Counted from the stretch's first letter, positions 1 to 9,470 are shown. The stretch: 38,130 bases of DNA from Actinomycetota bacterium (GCA_030447315.1 JAUJPD010000002.1:253526-291655), one strand, 5' to 3'. The notes: generated by a model from the letters alone, not told the origin. Program-made: numbers and translations.

Positions 1-419
1 CCACCCGCCCGGCCCCCGAGATCGGCCCGCAGCCTGCACCTCGTGGGCAACCGGTCAAGAGGAGAGGCCTCCGCCGGGTTCGCAGAACGGTCCGCCGCGT
101 GGACCCAGTGTCGGTCCTGAAACTGTCCGCCTTCTTCTACGCCATCTTCCTTCTCGTGTGGCTCGCGTTCGTGGCGATCCTGTATTCGTTCATCGAGTCC
201 CTCGGGGTGTTCGATGCCGCCGAAGACCTGGGTCGGGCCCTGGTGCTCTACGAAGAGGTGAACATCACGCTAGGCGTGGTGGAGAAGTGGGCCCTTCTTC
301 TCGGCATCCTCTTCGGGATCCTCTTCACGCTGCTGAACACGCTGTTGGCGGTGCTCTACAACGTCGGCTCGGATCTACTCGGCGGCATCGAGCTGACTTT
401 CGTCGAGCGAGACAGCTAG
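1..419 (+). CDS. DUF3566 transmembrane protein (5' partial)
   Basis: The reading frame is open to the left edge of the window, so the gene is partial at its 5' end. The visible N-terminal part is rich in Pro and Arg, ending in a basic stretch (RRVRRTVRRVDP) just before the first membrane helix. Two hydrophobic helices follow, one starting at LSAFFYAIFLLVWL and one at WALLLGILFGILFTLL, separated by a short acidic segment containing VNITLG. This is the layout of the actinobacterial DUF3566 family, a small membrane protein of unknown role usually encoded just downstream of gyrA. A GTG at 99 could serve as a start, but the basic Pro-rich stretch before it is typical of the family and belongs to the protein. 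The stop is at 417-419. About 100 bases without a gene follow before the transporter operon. Confidence 0.85.
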   Translation, partial: TRPAPEIGPQPAPRGQPVKRRGLRRVRRTVRRVDPVSVLKLSAFFYAIFLLVWLAFVAILYSFIESLGVFDAAEDLGRALVLYEEVNITLGVVEKWALLLGILFGILFTLLNTLLAVLYNVGSDLLGGIELTFVERDS

Positions 420-522
420 CCGGACATCACCACGCGTGCGGCTCCAGCCGCGCGCGCCGCCTGTGTTATCCCGCTCGGCCCCCTAAGATGCCCGCGTCCG
501 AGCAGGCCGAGGTGGGGGAGCC

Positions 523-1635
523 ATGACCGGCGACGTGATGATCTCACTGAAGAACGTGTCCAAGGTGTTCGACTCAGCGGAGGGCTCGGCGGCCGTACAC
601 GACCTCTCCATGGACATCGTGAGAGGTGAGACCGTGGTCCTGGTCGGCCCCTCCGGCTGTGGGAAGACGACGACGATGAAGATGATCAATCGCTTGGTCG
701 AGCCCACCTCCGGAGAGATCACCGTCAACGGCACCGACGTCATGAAGCAGGACCCTGTGGAGTTGCGTCGCGGGATCGGATACGTGATCCAAAGCATCGG
801 GCTCATGCCGCACCGCACGATCGCACAGAACATCGCGACGGTACCGGAGCTTCTGAAGTGGGACGCCACCAAGGTCAAGCAGCGGGTCGCCGAATTGAGC
901 GACATCCTGGAGCTGGACGAGGCTCTTCTGGGTCGCTACCCGAATGAGTTGTCCGGAGGCCAGCGGCAGCGTGTAGGAGTCGCCCGAGCCTTGGCTGTAG
1001 ACCCCCCGGTCATGTTGATGGACGAGCCCTTCGGGGCCGTCGACCCCATCGTTCGCGAACGTCTGCAAGACCAGTTCCTGGATCTCCAAGACCGGCTGAA
1101 GAAGACGATCGTCTTCGTCACGCACGACATCGACGAGGCGATCAAGATGGCGGATCGGATCGCGATCCTGAACCGCGGGGGTGTGATCGAGCAGTTCGCT
1201 TCACCCGAGGAGATCCTCCGGTCTCCCGCCAACGACTTCGTCAAGCAGTTCGTCGGCGTCGAACGCGGCCTCAAGCGTTTGGCATTGCTCAAGGTGTCAC
1301 AGATCGGGATCGAGGAAGGTCCGGTCGTTTCGCCCGAGGCCCCTATAAGAGACGCAGAGCGAGCCATGGAGAAGTTCGACTATGACTGGTGCAGCGTGGT
1401 CGAGGACGGAGAGCTTCTGGGGTGGGTGGATCGAGAGTCCCTTGGCGGTTGCCTCACAGTGGCAGAGGCCCAGGCCCGGCCGTTCAGTGCGTACGTCACC
1501 CATGACAGCACCTTGCGCGAGGCTCTGGATTCCATCGTGACCTCGCGCACGCAGGTCGCGGTCGTGGCGAGTGGAGGCCAGCGCTACGTCGGCATCTTGT
1601 CGTTGGAGCGGATCTCGAAAGAGATCATCTCGTGA
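523..1635 (+). CDS. opuCA: Osmoprotectant ABC transporter ATP-binding protein (OpuCA-like, CBS domain)
   Basis: This is the cytoplasmic ATPase of a glycine betaine/carnitine/choline-type ABC importer, 370 residues. Seen in the sequence: Walker A GPSGCGKT at residues 42-49, Q-loop Q90, signature LSGGQ at 143-147, Walker B VMLMDE at 163-168 and the switch histidine H201. Residues from about 250 to the end form a region of CBS type, which in this family can gate transport in response to ionic strength. The ATG at 523 is preceded by a G-rich Shine-Dalgarno (GGTGGGGGAG). The stop overlaps the GTG start of the next permease by four bases, so the genes are translationally coupled. Substrate is inferred from family and from the neighbouring OpuAC-type binding protein; which quaternary amine is carried cannot be read from sequence. 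Confidence 0.92.
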   Translation: MTGDVMISLKNVSKVFDSAEGSAAVHDLSMDIVRGETVVLVGPSGCGKTTTMKMINRLVEPTSGEITVNGTDVMKQDPVELRRGIGYVIQSIGLMPHRTIAQNIATVPELLKWDATKVKQRVAELSDILELDEALLGRYPNELSGGQRQRVGVARALAVDPPVMLMDEPFGAVDPIVRERLQDQFLDLQDRLKKTIVFVTHDIDEAIKMADRIAILNRGGVIEQFASPEEILRSPANDFVKQFVGVERGLKRLALLKVSQIGIEEGPVVSPEAPIRDAERAMEKFDYDWCSVVEDGELLGWVDRESLGGCLTVAEAQARPFSAYVTHDSTLREALDSIVTSRTQVAVVASGGQRYVGILSLERISKEIIS

Positions 1636-2351
1636 ATCTTGCGCAGGCGGATCGACCGACGATCAAGTGGTCCTGGATCGGAGACAACTCCGACAAGATC
1701 TTCGCGCGGTTCATCGAGCACATCGAGCTAACGGTGTTGGCGGTCGCCATCGGACTTCTCATCTCGGTCCCGCTCGCGATCTATGCGTATCGCCACCGGT
1801 GGTTCTACACACCTCTGACGTCGGTGACCGGGATCCTCTATACGATCCCGAGCCTGGCCCTCTTCGCCTTCTTGCTTCCCTACACAGGTCTGACCGTCCA
1901 GACCGCGGAGATCGGTCTCGTCGGGTACACGCTGTTGATCCTGATCCGCAACATAGTTGCAGGACTCGCCGGTGTTCCTCCCGACGTGCGTGAAGCCGCG
2001 CGCGGCATGGGTTTCTCGAGCGGGCAGATGCTATGGCGGGTCGAGATGCCGCTCGCTCTCCCGGTCATCATGGCCGGCGTGCGTCTGGCCACGGTCACCA
2101 CGGTTGGGCTCGTTACCGTGACCGCGTTGATCGGCAAGGGGGGGCTTGGGTTCTTCATCTTGTCCGGCATGCGGACAGACTTCATCACCGCGATCCTGGT
2201 GGGGTCGATCCTTTCGCTGGTCCTGGCGGTGACGGTCGACGGGCTGCTCGTTTACCTCGAGAGACGCATCACTCCTTGGTCCCGCAGCCGCGCGGGCCAG
2301 CGGCGCCCGGCCCCTAAGACGCAGTCGTCTATCGGACCTAGGGTGGCCTGA
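1632..2351 (+). CDS. Osmoprotectant ABC transporter permease 1
   Basis: Inner-membrane permease of the binding-protein-dependent transport family, 239 residues, with about five or six hydrophobic helices. The EAA loop that contacts the ATPase is visible as EAARGMGFSSGQMLWRVEMP, followed by a helix starting ALPVIMAGVR. The GTG start overlaps the stop of the ATPase gene (GTGA). The C-terminal tail is basic and rich in Arg and Pro. It pairs with the second permease downstream, which it resembles in the EAA region; two small permeases of this size flanking or following the ATPase is normal for OpuB/OpuC-type systems. Assignment as one half of a heterodimeric channel is from family knowledge. Confidence 0.9.
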   Translation: MNLAQADRPTIKWSWIGDNSDKIFARFIEHIELTVLAVAIGLLISVPLAIYAYRHRWFYTPLTSVTGILYTIPSLALFAFLLPYTGLTVQTAEIGLVGYTLLILIRNIVAGLAGVPPDVREAARGMGFSSGQMLWRVEMPLALPVIMAGVRLATVTTVGLVTVTALIGKGGLGFFILSGMRTDFITAILVGSILSLVLAVTVDGLLVYLERRITPWSRSRAGQRRPAPKTQSSIGPRVA

Positions 2352-3094
2352 TGGATCAGCTGACCGCGGTGTGGGAGTGGTTCATGATGGAGAGCACCTG
2401 GAGGGGCTCCGGCATCGACCCGGGCATCTTGGTGCGCGTTTACGAGCACATGTCGATGTCGCTGCAGGCAGTGGCCCTGGCGGCTCTCCTGGTGTTGCCG
2501 ATCGGCCTCTATATCGGTCACACCCGGCGGTGGGAGTTTGCCGCCATCTCCATCGGTAACTTCGGGCGCGCTCTGCCTTCCTTCGGCATCCTCGGGATCA
2601 CCTTCTTCATCACGACCGCCCTCGACGTTCCGGGCATCTTGGGCTTCTGGGCGACCTTCACGGCGCTGTTCTTGCTGGCGATCCCTCCGATCCTGACCAA
2701 CACCTACGTTGGGATCAAGGGTGTGGATGCGGACACGATCGAGGCGGCGCGGGGTATGGGCATGACCGAGAGAGAGATCTTGACGCGACTGGAGATACCC
2801 CTGGCCGCCCCTCTGATAGTGGCGGGCATCAGGCTGGCAACCGTGCAGGTCGTGGCCACCGCGACGCTGGGAGCGGTGGTCGCGTGGGGGGGCCTGGGCC
2901 GCTACATCGTCGACGGGCTCGCGCGCGGCAACGACGTCTTGTTGCTCGGGGGAGCCATCCTCGTGGCCCTTCTGGCGATCGTGACCGAGGTCGCCTTCGG
3001 AGTCCTCGAGAGGATAGCGGCCCCTCGACTCACGTCGCAGAAGAAGCGGGTCGTCGCGGGGAGCCGCTCGGGCCAGCTTGGCCCCGCCGCCTGA
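2351..3094 (+). CDS. Osmoprotectant ABC transporter permease 2
   Basis: Second inner-membrane permease of the same importer, 247 residues. The EAA loop is EAARGMGMTEREILTRLEIP, very close to that of the first permease. Its ATG shares one base with the upstream stop (TGATG), so translation is likely coupled. The extended N-terminus (MDQLTAVWEWFMMES...) precedes the first helix. The C-terminal tail is basic. A gap of 96 bases separates it from the binding-protein gene; the gap carries a tRNA-like stretch discussed among the rejected items. Function follows from family and operon position. Confidence 0.9.
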   Translation: MDQLTAVWEWFMMESTWRGSGIDPGILVRVYEHMSMSLQAVALAALLVLPIGLYIGHTRRWEFAAISIGNFGRALPSFGILGITFFITTALDVPGILGFWATFTALFLLAIPPILTNTYVGIKGVDADTIEAARGMGMTEREILTRLEIPLAAPLIVAGIRLATVQVVATATLGAVVAWGGLGRYIVDGLARGNDVLLLGGAILVALLAIVTEVAFGVLERIAAPRLTSQKKRVVAGSRSGQLGPAA

Positions 3095-3190
3095 GGGAGG
3101 CTGATTAGCGCAGCCGTATCGGTATGGTGCTCCGCGTTCGAATCCGAGGGGTCGGGAGGCGGCCCCCCTTAGACGGAATGGAGGAGACCC

Positions 3191-4162
3191 ATGCGGAGAC
3201 CCCGCAGAAACGCTCATGGGGCGACTCTGTTTGCTGCCGCACTGGCGCTCGCGCTGGTGATGGGGGCATGCGGGTCGGGAGTGAGCGAAGATGATGAGCC
3301 GGAGGCGCCCTCCGGTGGAGGCGGCGAACCCGTCGCTTCGCAGCTCGTGCTCGGAGCCCCTCCGGAGTGTCCGGAGCGACCCTTTTGCATCCCGGGTCTC
3401 GAAGAGACTTATGGCATCGAGTTCGCCGACTTCAAGCCGTTGGATGTGGGCGGTCCACTGACGGTCAAGGCGCTCAAAGGGGGCCAGGTTGACGTCGGCC
3501 TCTTGTTCTCGACCTCGAGCGCCATCGTGGCCAACGACTTCGTCCTGCTCGAGGACGACAAGAGCCTGCAGACGGCCGAGAACATCACGCCGTTGGTTTC
3601 CGAAGAGGTGGATGATTCTGCTGCAGAGGCTCTCGATCAAATCAGCGCCGCGCTCACAACCGAGAACATCACCGAGCTCAACGGTCGGGTCGAGCTCGAC
3701 CAAGAGGACCCGGCCGATGTCGCAGCCGACTTCATCGAGCAGGAGGGCATCTCTGCAGAAGGGGGCGCTTCGGGAGAGCTCACGGTGGGAGCCGTCGCCT
3801 TCGCGGAGAACCAGATCGTTGCCGAGATGTACGCGCAGGTGCTCGAGCAGTCGGGATACACGGTCAAGCGCCAGACCGACCTCGGCTCGCGCGAGATCCT
3901 TTATCCGGCCCTGAAGAAGGGTGAGGTCGACGTGGCGCCCGAGTACCTGGGTTCGTTGTTGCTCTTCCTCGATCCCAAAGCAGAAGCCACGGGCGATCCC
4001 GAGAACAACGTCTCTCTCCTCGAGCCTCTGATCGAGAAAGATGGGCTTCGCCTCCTGCAGTTCTCCGAGGCGAACGATCAGAACGCTTTCGTGGTGACGC
4101 AGGAAACGGCCGACGAGTTCGGCCTTACGACCATGAGTGATCTGGCGGCAGCTTCCGGCTAG
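3191..4162 (+). CDS. Glycine betaine/choline-type substrate-binding lipoprotein, circularly permuted
   Basis: Exported solute receptor of the ABC importer, 323 residues. The start has a strong ribosome site (GGAGGAG, five bases before ATG). A signal peptide ends in a lipobox-like MGAC-GSG, then a Gly/Ser/Glu-rich linker. The order of the rest is odd. Residues about 50-190 match what is normally the C-terminal half of OpuAC/ProX-type receptors (PPECPERPFCIPGLEETYG, PLDVGGPLTVKAL, LLEDDKSLQ, ALTTENITELN). Residues about 195-323 match the normal N-terminal half (ELTVGAVAFAENQIVAEMY, GSREILYPAL, VDVAPEYLGSLL, DQNAFVVTQETADEFGL). The protein ends at MSDLAAASG, where a standard protein would continue into the PECPERPFC segment. 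No half is duplicated, so this looks like a circular permutation, not a truncation. The gene lies in undamaged sequence. The ligand is inferred. Confidence 0.9.
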   Translation: MRRPRRNAHGATLFAAALALALVMGACGSGVSEDDEPEAPSGGGGEPVASQLVLGAPPECPERPFCIPGLEETYGIEFADFKPLDVGGPLTVKALKGGQVDVGLLFSTSSAIVANDFVLLEDDKSLQTAENITPLVSEEVDDSAAEALDQISAALTTENITELNGRVELDQEDPADVAADFIEQEGISAEGGASGELTVGAVAFAENQIVAEMYAQVLEQSGYTVKRQTDLGSREILYPALKKGEVDVAPEYLGSLLLFLDPKAEATGDPENNVSLLEPLIEKDGLRLLQFSEANDQNAFVVTQETADEFGLTTMSDLAAASG

Positions 4163-4186
4163 ACGCCGCGGACAGACGCTAAAGAG

Positions 4187-4210
4187 AAAGGGCCGCTTCG
4201 GCGGCCCTTT
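4187..4210. terminator. Strong hairpin terminator, probably bidirectional
   Basis: A perfect 10-base-pair stem, AAAGGGCCGC and GCGGCCCTTT, encloses a TTCG tetraloop. The stem can be extended by AAGAG on the left and CTCTT on the right past one bulged base. It lies 24 bases after the stop of the binding-protein gene and just before the stop of the convergent DUF1684 gene, so it can end transcripts from both sides. The T residues at the base of the stem substitute for a long U tract. Confidence 0.85.
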
Positions 4211-4214
4211 CCTC

Positions 4215-4829
4215 TTACTGGATCCGTTCTCCCGCCTGGATCGGGATGGGGAGCCGGTTGGGCGGCGGAGCGAGCGGACACACCCAGCGAGGGTCATAGG
4301 AACAGGACGGGTTGTACGAGAAGTTGAAGTCCAAGACCAGACCGGCCCCCTGCACCCCGAGGTCGGCTCCCTTGACGGTATCGAGCAGGTACCGCCCCGC
4401 GCCGTAGGTCGTGTCACCGCTCGTGGCGTCTCGGAAAGGAACGAAGACTCCCCCTCCGTAGGCGGTCAGCCAGTAAGCCTCGAGCCTTCGTTCTTCCCCC
4501 GACACCTCGAAGCCCAGGTAAGCGATCCGTTCGAAGGTCATCGGTTGATCGCCCGAGGTCGGTATCTCGTAGGTCTGGGCCTCGGCGTCCTGAAGGTTCG
4601 CGACCACCCGCAGGGAAGGGTCGTAGTCGAAGTAGCGCAGTCCGGAGAAAGCGCGTCTGGACTCTTCGGGCAGAGGCGATTGAGCATGCGACGCGAACAG
4701 CTCGTCTCGCACGGTCTTCCAGTGACCCCACGCGGCCGCGGGATCCTTCATCCCTCGGATGTCGTCGTAGAGGCGGAAGACCCGCCGTTTCCAGTCGAGA
4801 AGCGTCACCGCGCCGGTCGCATCCATCAC
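4215..4829 (-). CDS. DUF1684 family protein
   Basis: 204 residues, uncharacterised DUF1684 family. The recognisable parts are FRDATSGDTTYGAGRYL near residue 131, followed by an LDT segment and, near the C-terminus, LDFNFSYNPSCSYDPRW then CPLAPPPNRLPIPI, the most conserved block of the family. The N-terminal third is helical with charged residues (WKRRVFRLYDDIR). The frame opens with GTG at 4829 immediately followed by ATG at 4826; either can be the start, and neither has a strong Shine-Dalgarno. It begins only four bases after the stop of the MFS gene, so the two are probably co-transcribed. The biochemical role of DUF1684 is not established. It has no signal peptide. Confidence 0.82.
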   Translation of the reverse strand: MMDATGAVTLLDWKRRVFRLYDDIRGMKDPAAAWGHWKTVRDELFASHAQSPLPEESRRAFSGLRYFDYDPSLRVVANLQDAEAQTYEIPTSGDQPMTFERIAYLGFEVSGEERRLEAYWLTAYGGGVFVPFRDATSGDTTYGAGRYLLDTVKGADLGVQGAGLVLDFNFSYNPSCSYDPRWVCPLAPPPNRLPIPIQAGERIQ

Positions 4830-4833
4830 CCGG

Positions 4834-6285
4834 TCACCGTAGGGCCTCTGCAGGCTGGTCGGGGGCAGGCGGACTATGCGTCACGGCGGTCGGCGGCCGC
4901 CGGATGCCGGCGAAGGAGGTCACGGCCCCGGCGAGACAGAGGGCCGAGGCGATCAGCATGGAACGCCTGAAGCCATCGGAGAAACCGATCAGGTCCACGT
5001 CGTCGATGCCGCTGAGGCCCGCGCCCAGCGGGATCAATACGACCGCGAGCAGACCGGCGACCCGGGCGACCGCGTTGTTGATCCCGGAGGCGATACCGGA
5101 GTGTCCCCCCGGGGCCGCGGTGAGGACCGCGGTGGTCAGGGGAGCGACGGTGATCGCCATACCCAACCCGAAGATCGATACCCCCGGCAACACCGAAGCG
5201 ACGTAGCTCTCGCCGCTTCCGACCCGCACCAGAAGGGCCAGGCCGGCGGCGGCCAGGAGGGGGCCCAGCGTCATGGGTCCTCGCGGCCCCCAGCGTTGCG
5301 AGAGCTTGCCCGCGGTAGGCGACAACAACAGCAGCAACACCGTCAGCGGTACCAGCGCGGCTCCTGCTTCCAGCGCCGAGTAACCCAGGACCTTTTGGAG
5401 CTGCAACACCAGCAAGAACATGGCACCGCTCAAGGCGGCATAGACCAGGAGGGTCGTGCCGTTGGCGGCGGAGAACTGACGCGACCGGAACAGCGTCAGC
5501 GGCATCATGGGATGGGCGAGCTTCTTCTCCAACCAGAAGAACGCGACCAGAGACAACGCGCCGGCAGAGCCGGCAGCCACCACCAGCGGTTCACCCCACC
5601 CGCGGGCCGGACCTTCGATCAGGGCGAAGACGATGCCTCCGAGACCGACGGCGGCCGCGACGCCGCCCAGTACATCGGGGACCTTAGGGGTGTCTTGATC
5701 CCGGGTCTCGGGCACGTAGCGCAGAGCGATGCCGATCGCGACCAGCGCCAGAGGCAGGTTGATGAAGAACACGAGACGCCACGACACCGAATCCACGAGC
5801 CACCGCCCACGAAGGCCCACTGCTGTGGTTACGCCGGCCGGCTCCCGACCACGCTCCGATCGCCTGGCCCCGTCTTGGTCTCCTGAAGCTGGCAGAGATG
5901 ATCGCGAGGCTGCCCGGTACCAACATTGCCGCGCCCATGCCTTGAAGCGCTCGTGCGGCGATCAAGACGCCCACCGAGGGGGCCAGACAGAACAAGGAAG
6001 CGATGTGGTGAAGGCGGCGAGGCCGTAGACGAACATCCGGCGGCGCCCGTAGAGGTCGCCCTGGGGGGCCTCCGACCAACAGCAGCGCGCCCAGCGTCGC
6101 GTATGCGCGCTGATCGTCACTGGAGCGACGAGAAACCGACGCCGAAGTCGGTGCCGATGGCGGGCAACGCGACATTGACAACCGTCGAATCCAGGAACGC
6201 GATGTACCGGACCCGAGAACGGTCGCAAGAGATCACCCAGCGGCCGCTGCGCGGTCCAGCCGCGACCGATCCTGCAGCAGCTCAT
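4834..6285 (-). CDS. MFS drug exporter of the EmrB/QacA (DHA2) type, N-terminal part frameshifted
   Basis: Proton-driven multidrug efflux transporter of the 14-helix type. The intact frame, 4834-5820, gives 328 residues starting in helix 5-6 (WRLVFFINLPLALVAIGIAL) and running to the C-terminus. Upstream, the rest of the protein is spread over other frames: FLDSTVVNVALPAIGTDFGV near 6200, GDLYGRRRMFVYGLAAFTTS near 6030, VGVLIAARALQGMGAAMLVP near 5950. Together these make a standard DHA2 N-terminus with motif A (GDLYGRRR). At least three small indels separate the pieces. The first plausible start is the ATG at 6285. The upstream end is therefore a span, not a frame. The gene precedes DUF1684 by four bases. 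The sharp change from clean to broken near 5830 suggests sequence error. Confidence 0.8.
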
Positions 6286-6408
6286 GGTGGGCCAACTTCA
6301 ACCGAGTACCTCGAAGATTCCGCCCCGGCGACCGGGACCCACCCGCGGTCACTGTGGCAAGGTACGGCCATGGGTCGGGCACGAAGATCGACGCCGGAGG
6401 ATGCCTCT

Positions 6409-7110
6409 GTGGGTCTAGAGAACCCGACGAACATCCCGGTTCGGGATCGGCTGATAGTCGCCTTGGACTTCGCCACCCAGAAGGGGGCTCTCGGAAGATG
6501 GTCGAGCTTGGGGACAGCGTCTCCTTCTACAAAGTAGGGCTGCCAGTTGTTCCTCGCACCCGGATGGCAGTCACTTCACGCTTGCGGGGGTTCTCTCCGG
6601 TCGTGGAAAAAAGATCATGGTCGATCTCAAGCTGTTCGATGTTCCGCAGACGGTTGCTGCGCAGTGAATCGGTTGAAGAACTTCCACCACGTTCGCAACT
6701 GCACGCCTGAAGGAGATCTTGAGAATGCCTGCCCTACGGTAAGAACGAGCACATCCAGATCTTGCGGATCATGCCTACGAGTATTAATGAAGCTGATCTG
6801 GAGATCGTTATTTCCTGAAATCACCACGTTCATATCCGTGCTGTTCGCGCAGCGGGCGTTGGAGCTTTGGTTTGAGGGCAGGTCAGCAGGAGAGGCCGGA
6901 GATCCGAGCCCAGCGCACCCCGGCATGAATTCGCGCAGGACGACGCCTGGACTACGCCCTCGACGGGCCGGGGATCCGACGATCAGAAGCGGACGGTCGA
7001 CGAAGACGCCTTCCAGGGCGGCGTTGACTACATCGTTGTAGCGCCTTGATCCGGACGTAAGCCCTTGATCCGGCGACCAGCCACATAGGATTCAAGAGCG
7101 CATAGCCGCC
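6409..7110 (+). pseudogene. pyrF: Orotidine-5'-phosphate decarboxylase, broken by many indels
   Basis: PyrF makes UMP from OMP in pyrimidine synthesis. The start is legible: GGAGG at 6396-6400, eight bases before GTG at 6409, then GLENPTNIPVRDRLIVALDF. After an indel the frame gives MVELGDSVSFYKVGL, then KKIMVDLKLFDVPQTVAA in another frame, which carries the family's catalytic DLKLFD-type motif. Much of the middle is scrambled. Near 6980-7040 the frame DDQKRTVDEDAFQGG then VDYIVV matches the C-terminal phosphate-binding region. I count at least five frame changes in about 640 bases. The end is approximate. PyrF is normally a needed enzyme, and the motifs survive, so read error is more likely than decay. 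Confidence 0.7.
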
Positions 7111-9470
7111 CGAGTTCTCCCAGGAACTGCCGGATCCTGCACCTCGCCCTGCCGGGACCTCGACAGGCCTGTTGCCAGGCCCAGATACCGGAACCATCGG
7201 CCTCCATCGCAACAGTGCTCTTCACCGAGCTGAGCTTGCGGGTCCACGGCGAGCGATTCTATAAGTGCGATAGTGGCCGCCCGAACAGCGCCCCTGTAGC
7301 TGACGAGTCTCGACGAAGTTAGTACTGGACCCCGGTTCGTTTCCTCGAAGAACTTCACCTTCCCGGTCTCTATCTTGAATACCCTGAGCTGGCCCGCATG
7401 GTTGCTGGCGCAGATATCGTTGCAAATTGGTGGCGCCCGCGTCCGGCAGCACCGCCCGGGATGGATGTAGGCTGACTTCGACTGCTCTTCGGCGTCGTTC
7501 GATATCGGTAGTCGATCGCCATCCTCCCAGGTAGTGGCAGGCACCACCAGGTACCTTCGTCTTCATCGGCAGTACGCTGGCGTTGGTGGCGCCGTGCACC
7601 ACGGCGATCGGTTTCGTCATTGCTGAACGGGGGATGCGCGTTGGTGATGGTCTGAGCAACTTGGACTTGCCCATGCTGTTCCCGAGATGTCGCAGAACCG
7701 CTACCACCGACTGCACTGTCCGAGTCGGTCGAGCAGTCCACCGCCGCCGCTCCAGGCCGTCACCGATCAAGCGCGATGTTTCCCGTCCCAGTGATGGCGG
7801 AGAATGTCGAGCTCACCCTGGTTCCGAACCTCCGCCAGACCTGCCAGCGCCATTCGAGACACCCACGTCATCCACGCCTAAGCAGCACGGAGATCGCCCG
7901 CGGTGCAGCATTGCCGTGGCGTTAATGCGTCCGGGGAAGCGAGTTGCGTCGGTCCCATCAGCTCTACCTTCTGGGCCGCCACCGATGATCGAGACTGCGG
8001 GTGTAATGCGCTACGGCAAGACGGCCTGGTCGCTGATCAGGCGATGATCGACAGACGTAGGCAGTCGCCGTCAAAGAAGCAGCGAAGGCAGAGCCGCGCA
8101 GCTGTCCTGATGGCGACGCTGGCCGCCGGGAGTTCAGAGCGTCATCGATGCGATGCTCTTTGCTTCGGCGAGCGCCGTCGTTACGGTCATCTTTGGTGCT
8201 GCTGCAGGAGTGTTCACTTCTGTTGAGCCAGCGTTTCGACTGAATGAACAGAAGGTCACGCACCGATACGTCACCCGGGATTCAGCGGGATACTGGGCAG
8301 CTTCAATCTGCTGATAGCTGGCAGCGAGACAGGATCTTTAAGAAACCGTCTCATGGTTTGGCGATGACCTTGCTGTCTCTGGAACGGATCGACCGTAATG
8401 GTGGTCTCGACCGCTCGAAGGCGGTCTGCTTCAACAGTTTTGATGCTGTCCGGGAATACGCGCCATCGTCGGGTAGGCCGCCGCCGCTGCACCGGCTTCC
8501 AGTGCCCGGTTCACCATCGCACTGGCAAGCACGATACCATCTTCCTGCACGCGCTTCCCCAGAGAGCATCCTGAGCAGGCTTCGCCCAGCGTGCCAGCCA
8601 GCAGATACGGGAATCCTGCCAGTCCAGCAGCACTTCAGGGCAGCTCTTTCACGGGAGTGCCAGTCGACTGGGGTTACAGGCGTTCCAGCCCGTTCATTCA
8701 CGATGTCGTTCTTCGGATGCCCTACGACCTGCGACTTCACATCACCGTCGCATCAACAGCGATGGTCGGGTCTTCCGCGATGCCTACTTCGAGGCGATGC
8801 CCGCGAGTCGTCGATGCTGAGCCAGCACGACTTGACCTTCTTGGCACGCCCGGATTTCGATTCTGGCCATCGCCAGCCGAACAGGCCACGACCACCTCGC
8901 CTTAGAACCACGATCACGCGTATCGGCTGCCAGCACGACCTCGCTGAAGTCCGCTGGTCACCTTCTTGATGTTGGGCTTACTGGAGCCTCCTGACCTGCT
9001 CTTCCGTTGATCGTCGCAGCCTGAACGCCCGTCGGAGCCTATATTCCCGCCCTGGCGGCGTTCGCGCAGGCGCAGTTTGATGACAGCCGAGGGGCGCAGT
9101 CGAAGGAGCACTGGCTTGCGTTTGGGGGTCAGGGAACAACCTCCGCTCCACGTTCTACGGCTCTGAGACTTGCAGTTCCGGTACTTTGTCCCACACGGCC
9201 TCGGCATCGTGTCCCCCACTCTACAATATGGTCAGAAAACGGAGCTGCAGTCTATCAGATTCTGGGCGTACGAGGACGCCGAGATTCATCGAGACCGAGC
9301 TGGACAACTTCCTCGAGCCCTCCTTGTCGCCGACTGGGGTCTGCCGAAGACGTAGTAGCCGCCCCGGAGGAGGAGGTGGAGGCGAGGGGGGACACGCCTT
9401 CGTTCCTCCATCCGCACGAATGAGCGGGAGCCTGCACCGTCCCGCAGTTGCTGTTGACGGTGAGGAATGA
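7110..9470. other. Unresolved, indel-rich stretch; no gene can be followed
   Basis: About 2.3 kb lies between pyrF and the DUF916 gene. No frame on either strand stays open and protein-like for more than about 60-100 residues. The minus strand looks more coding than the plus. Short legible runs on the minus strand include QLRVFKIETGKVKFFEET (about 7350), KPIAVVHGATNASVLPMK (about 7600), DGIVLASAMVNRALEAGA (about 8520) and EVVLAADTRDRGSKARW (about 8920). The last resembles the end of an Ig-like domain of FlgD type, but this is weak. Being next to DUF916 and WxL genes, the stretch may hold further cell-wall protein genes of that locus. I cannot name any of them. Confidence 0.35.

Noticed and set aside
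438-451. Small GC hairpin GCGGCT-CC-AGCCGC before the transporter operon.
   Set aside because: The loop is only two bases and there is no U tract; such repeats are frequent in high-GC DNA.
3096-3155. tRNA-like stretch between permease and binding protein, with a box matching TRGYNNARNNG (TAGCGCAGCCG), a D-arm-like pair GCGC/GTGC and GTTCGAATCC near 3136.
   Set aside because: The T-stem has only two of five pairs, no anticodon arm fits between the two boxes, and acceptor ends do not pair. At most a decayed tRNA fragment.
2252-4417. Very long minus-strand open frame of 721 codons across the transporter genes.
   Set aside because: It runs antisense to permease and binding-protein genes with clear motifs, is rich in Arg, His, Gln and Gly, and has no family pattern; a GC-driven shadow.
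4876-5886. Plus-strand open frame of 336 codons opposite the MFS gene.
   Set aside because: Low-complexity Arg/Gly/Gln-rich composition antisense to the conserved transporter helices.
7040-7080. Direct repeat CCTTGATCCGG, two copies about 20 bases apart at the end of pyrF.
   Set aside because: Only two short copies in a poor-quality stretch; could be a basecalling or stitching artefact and matches no attachment site known to me.
8244-8969. Plus-strand frame of 241 codons in the unresolved stretch.
   Set aside because: Composition rich in Arg, Ser, Pro and His with no recognisable motif; probably a shadow in damaged sequence.
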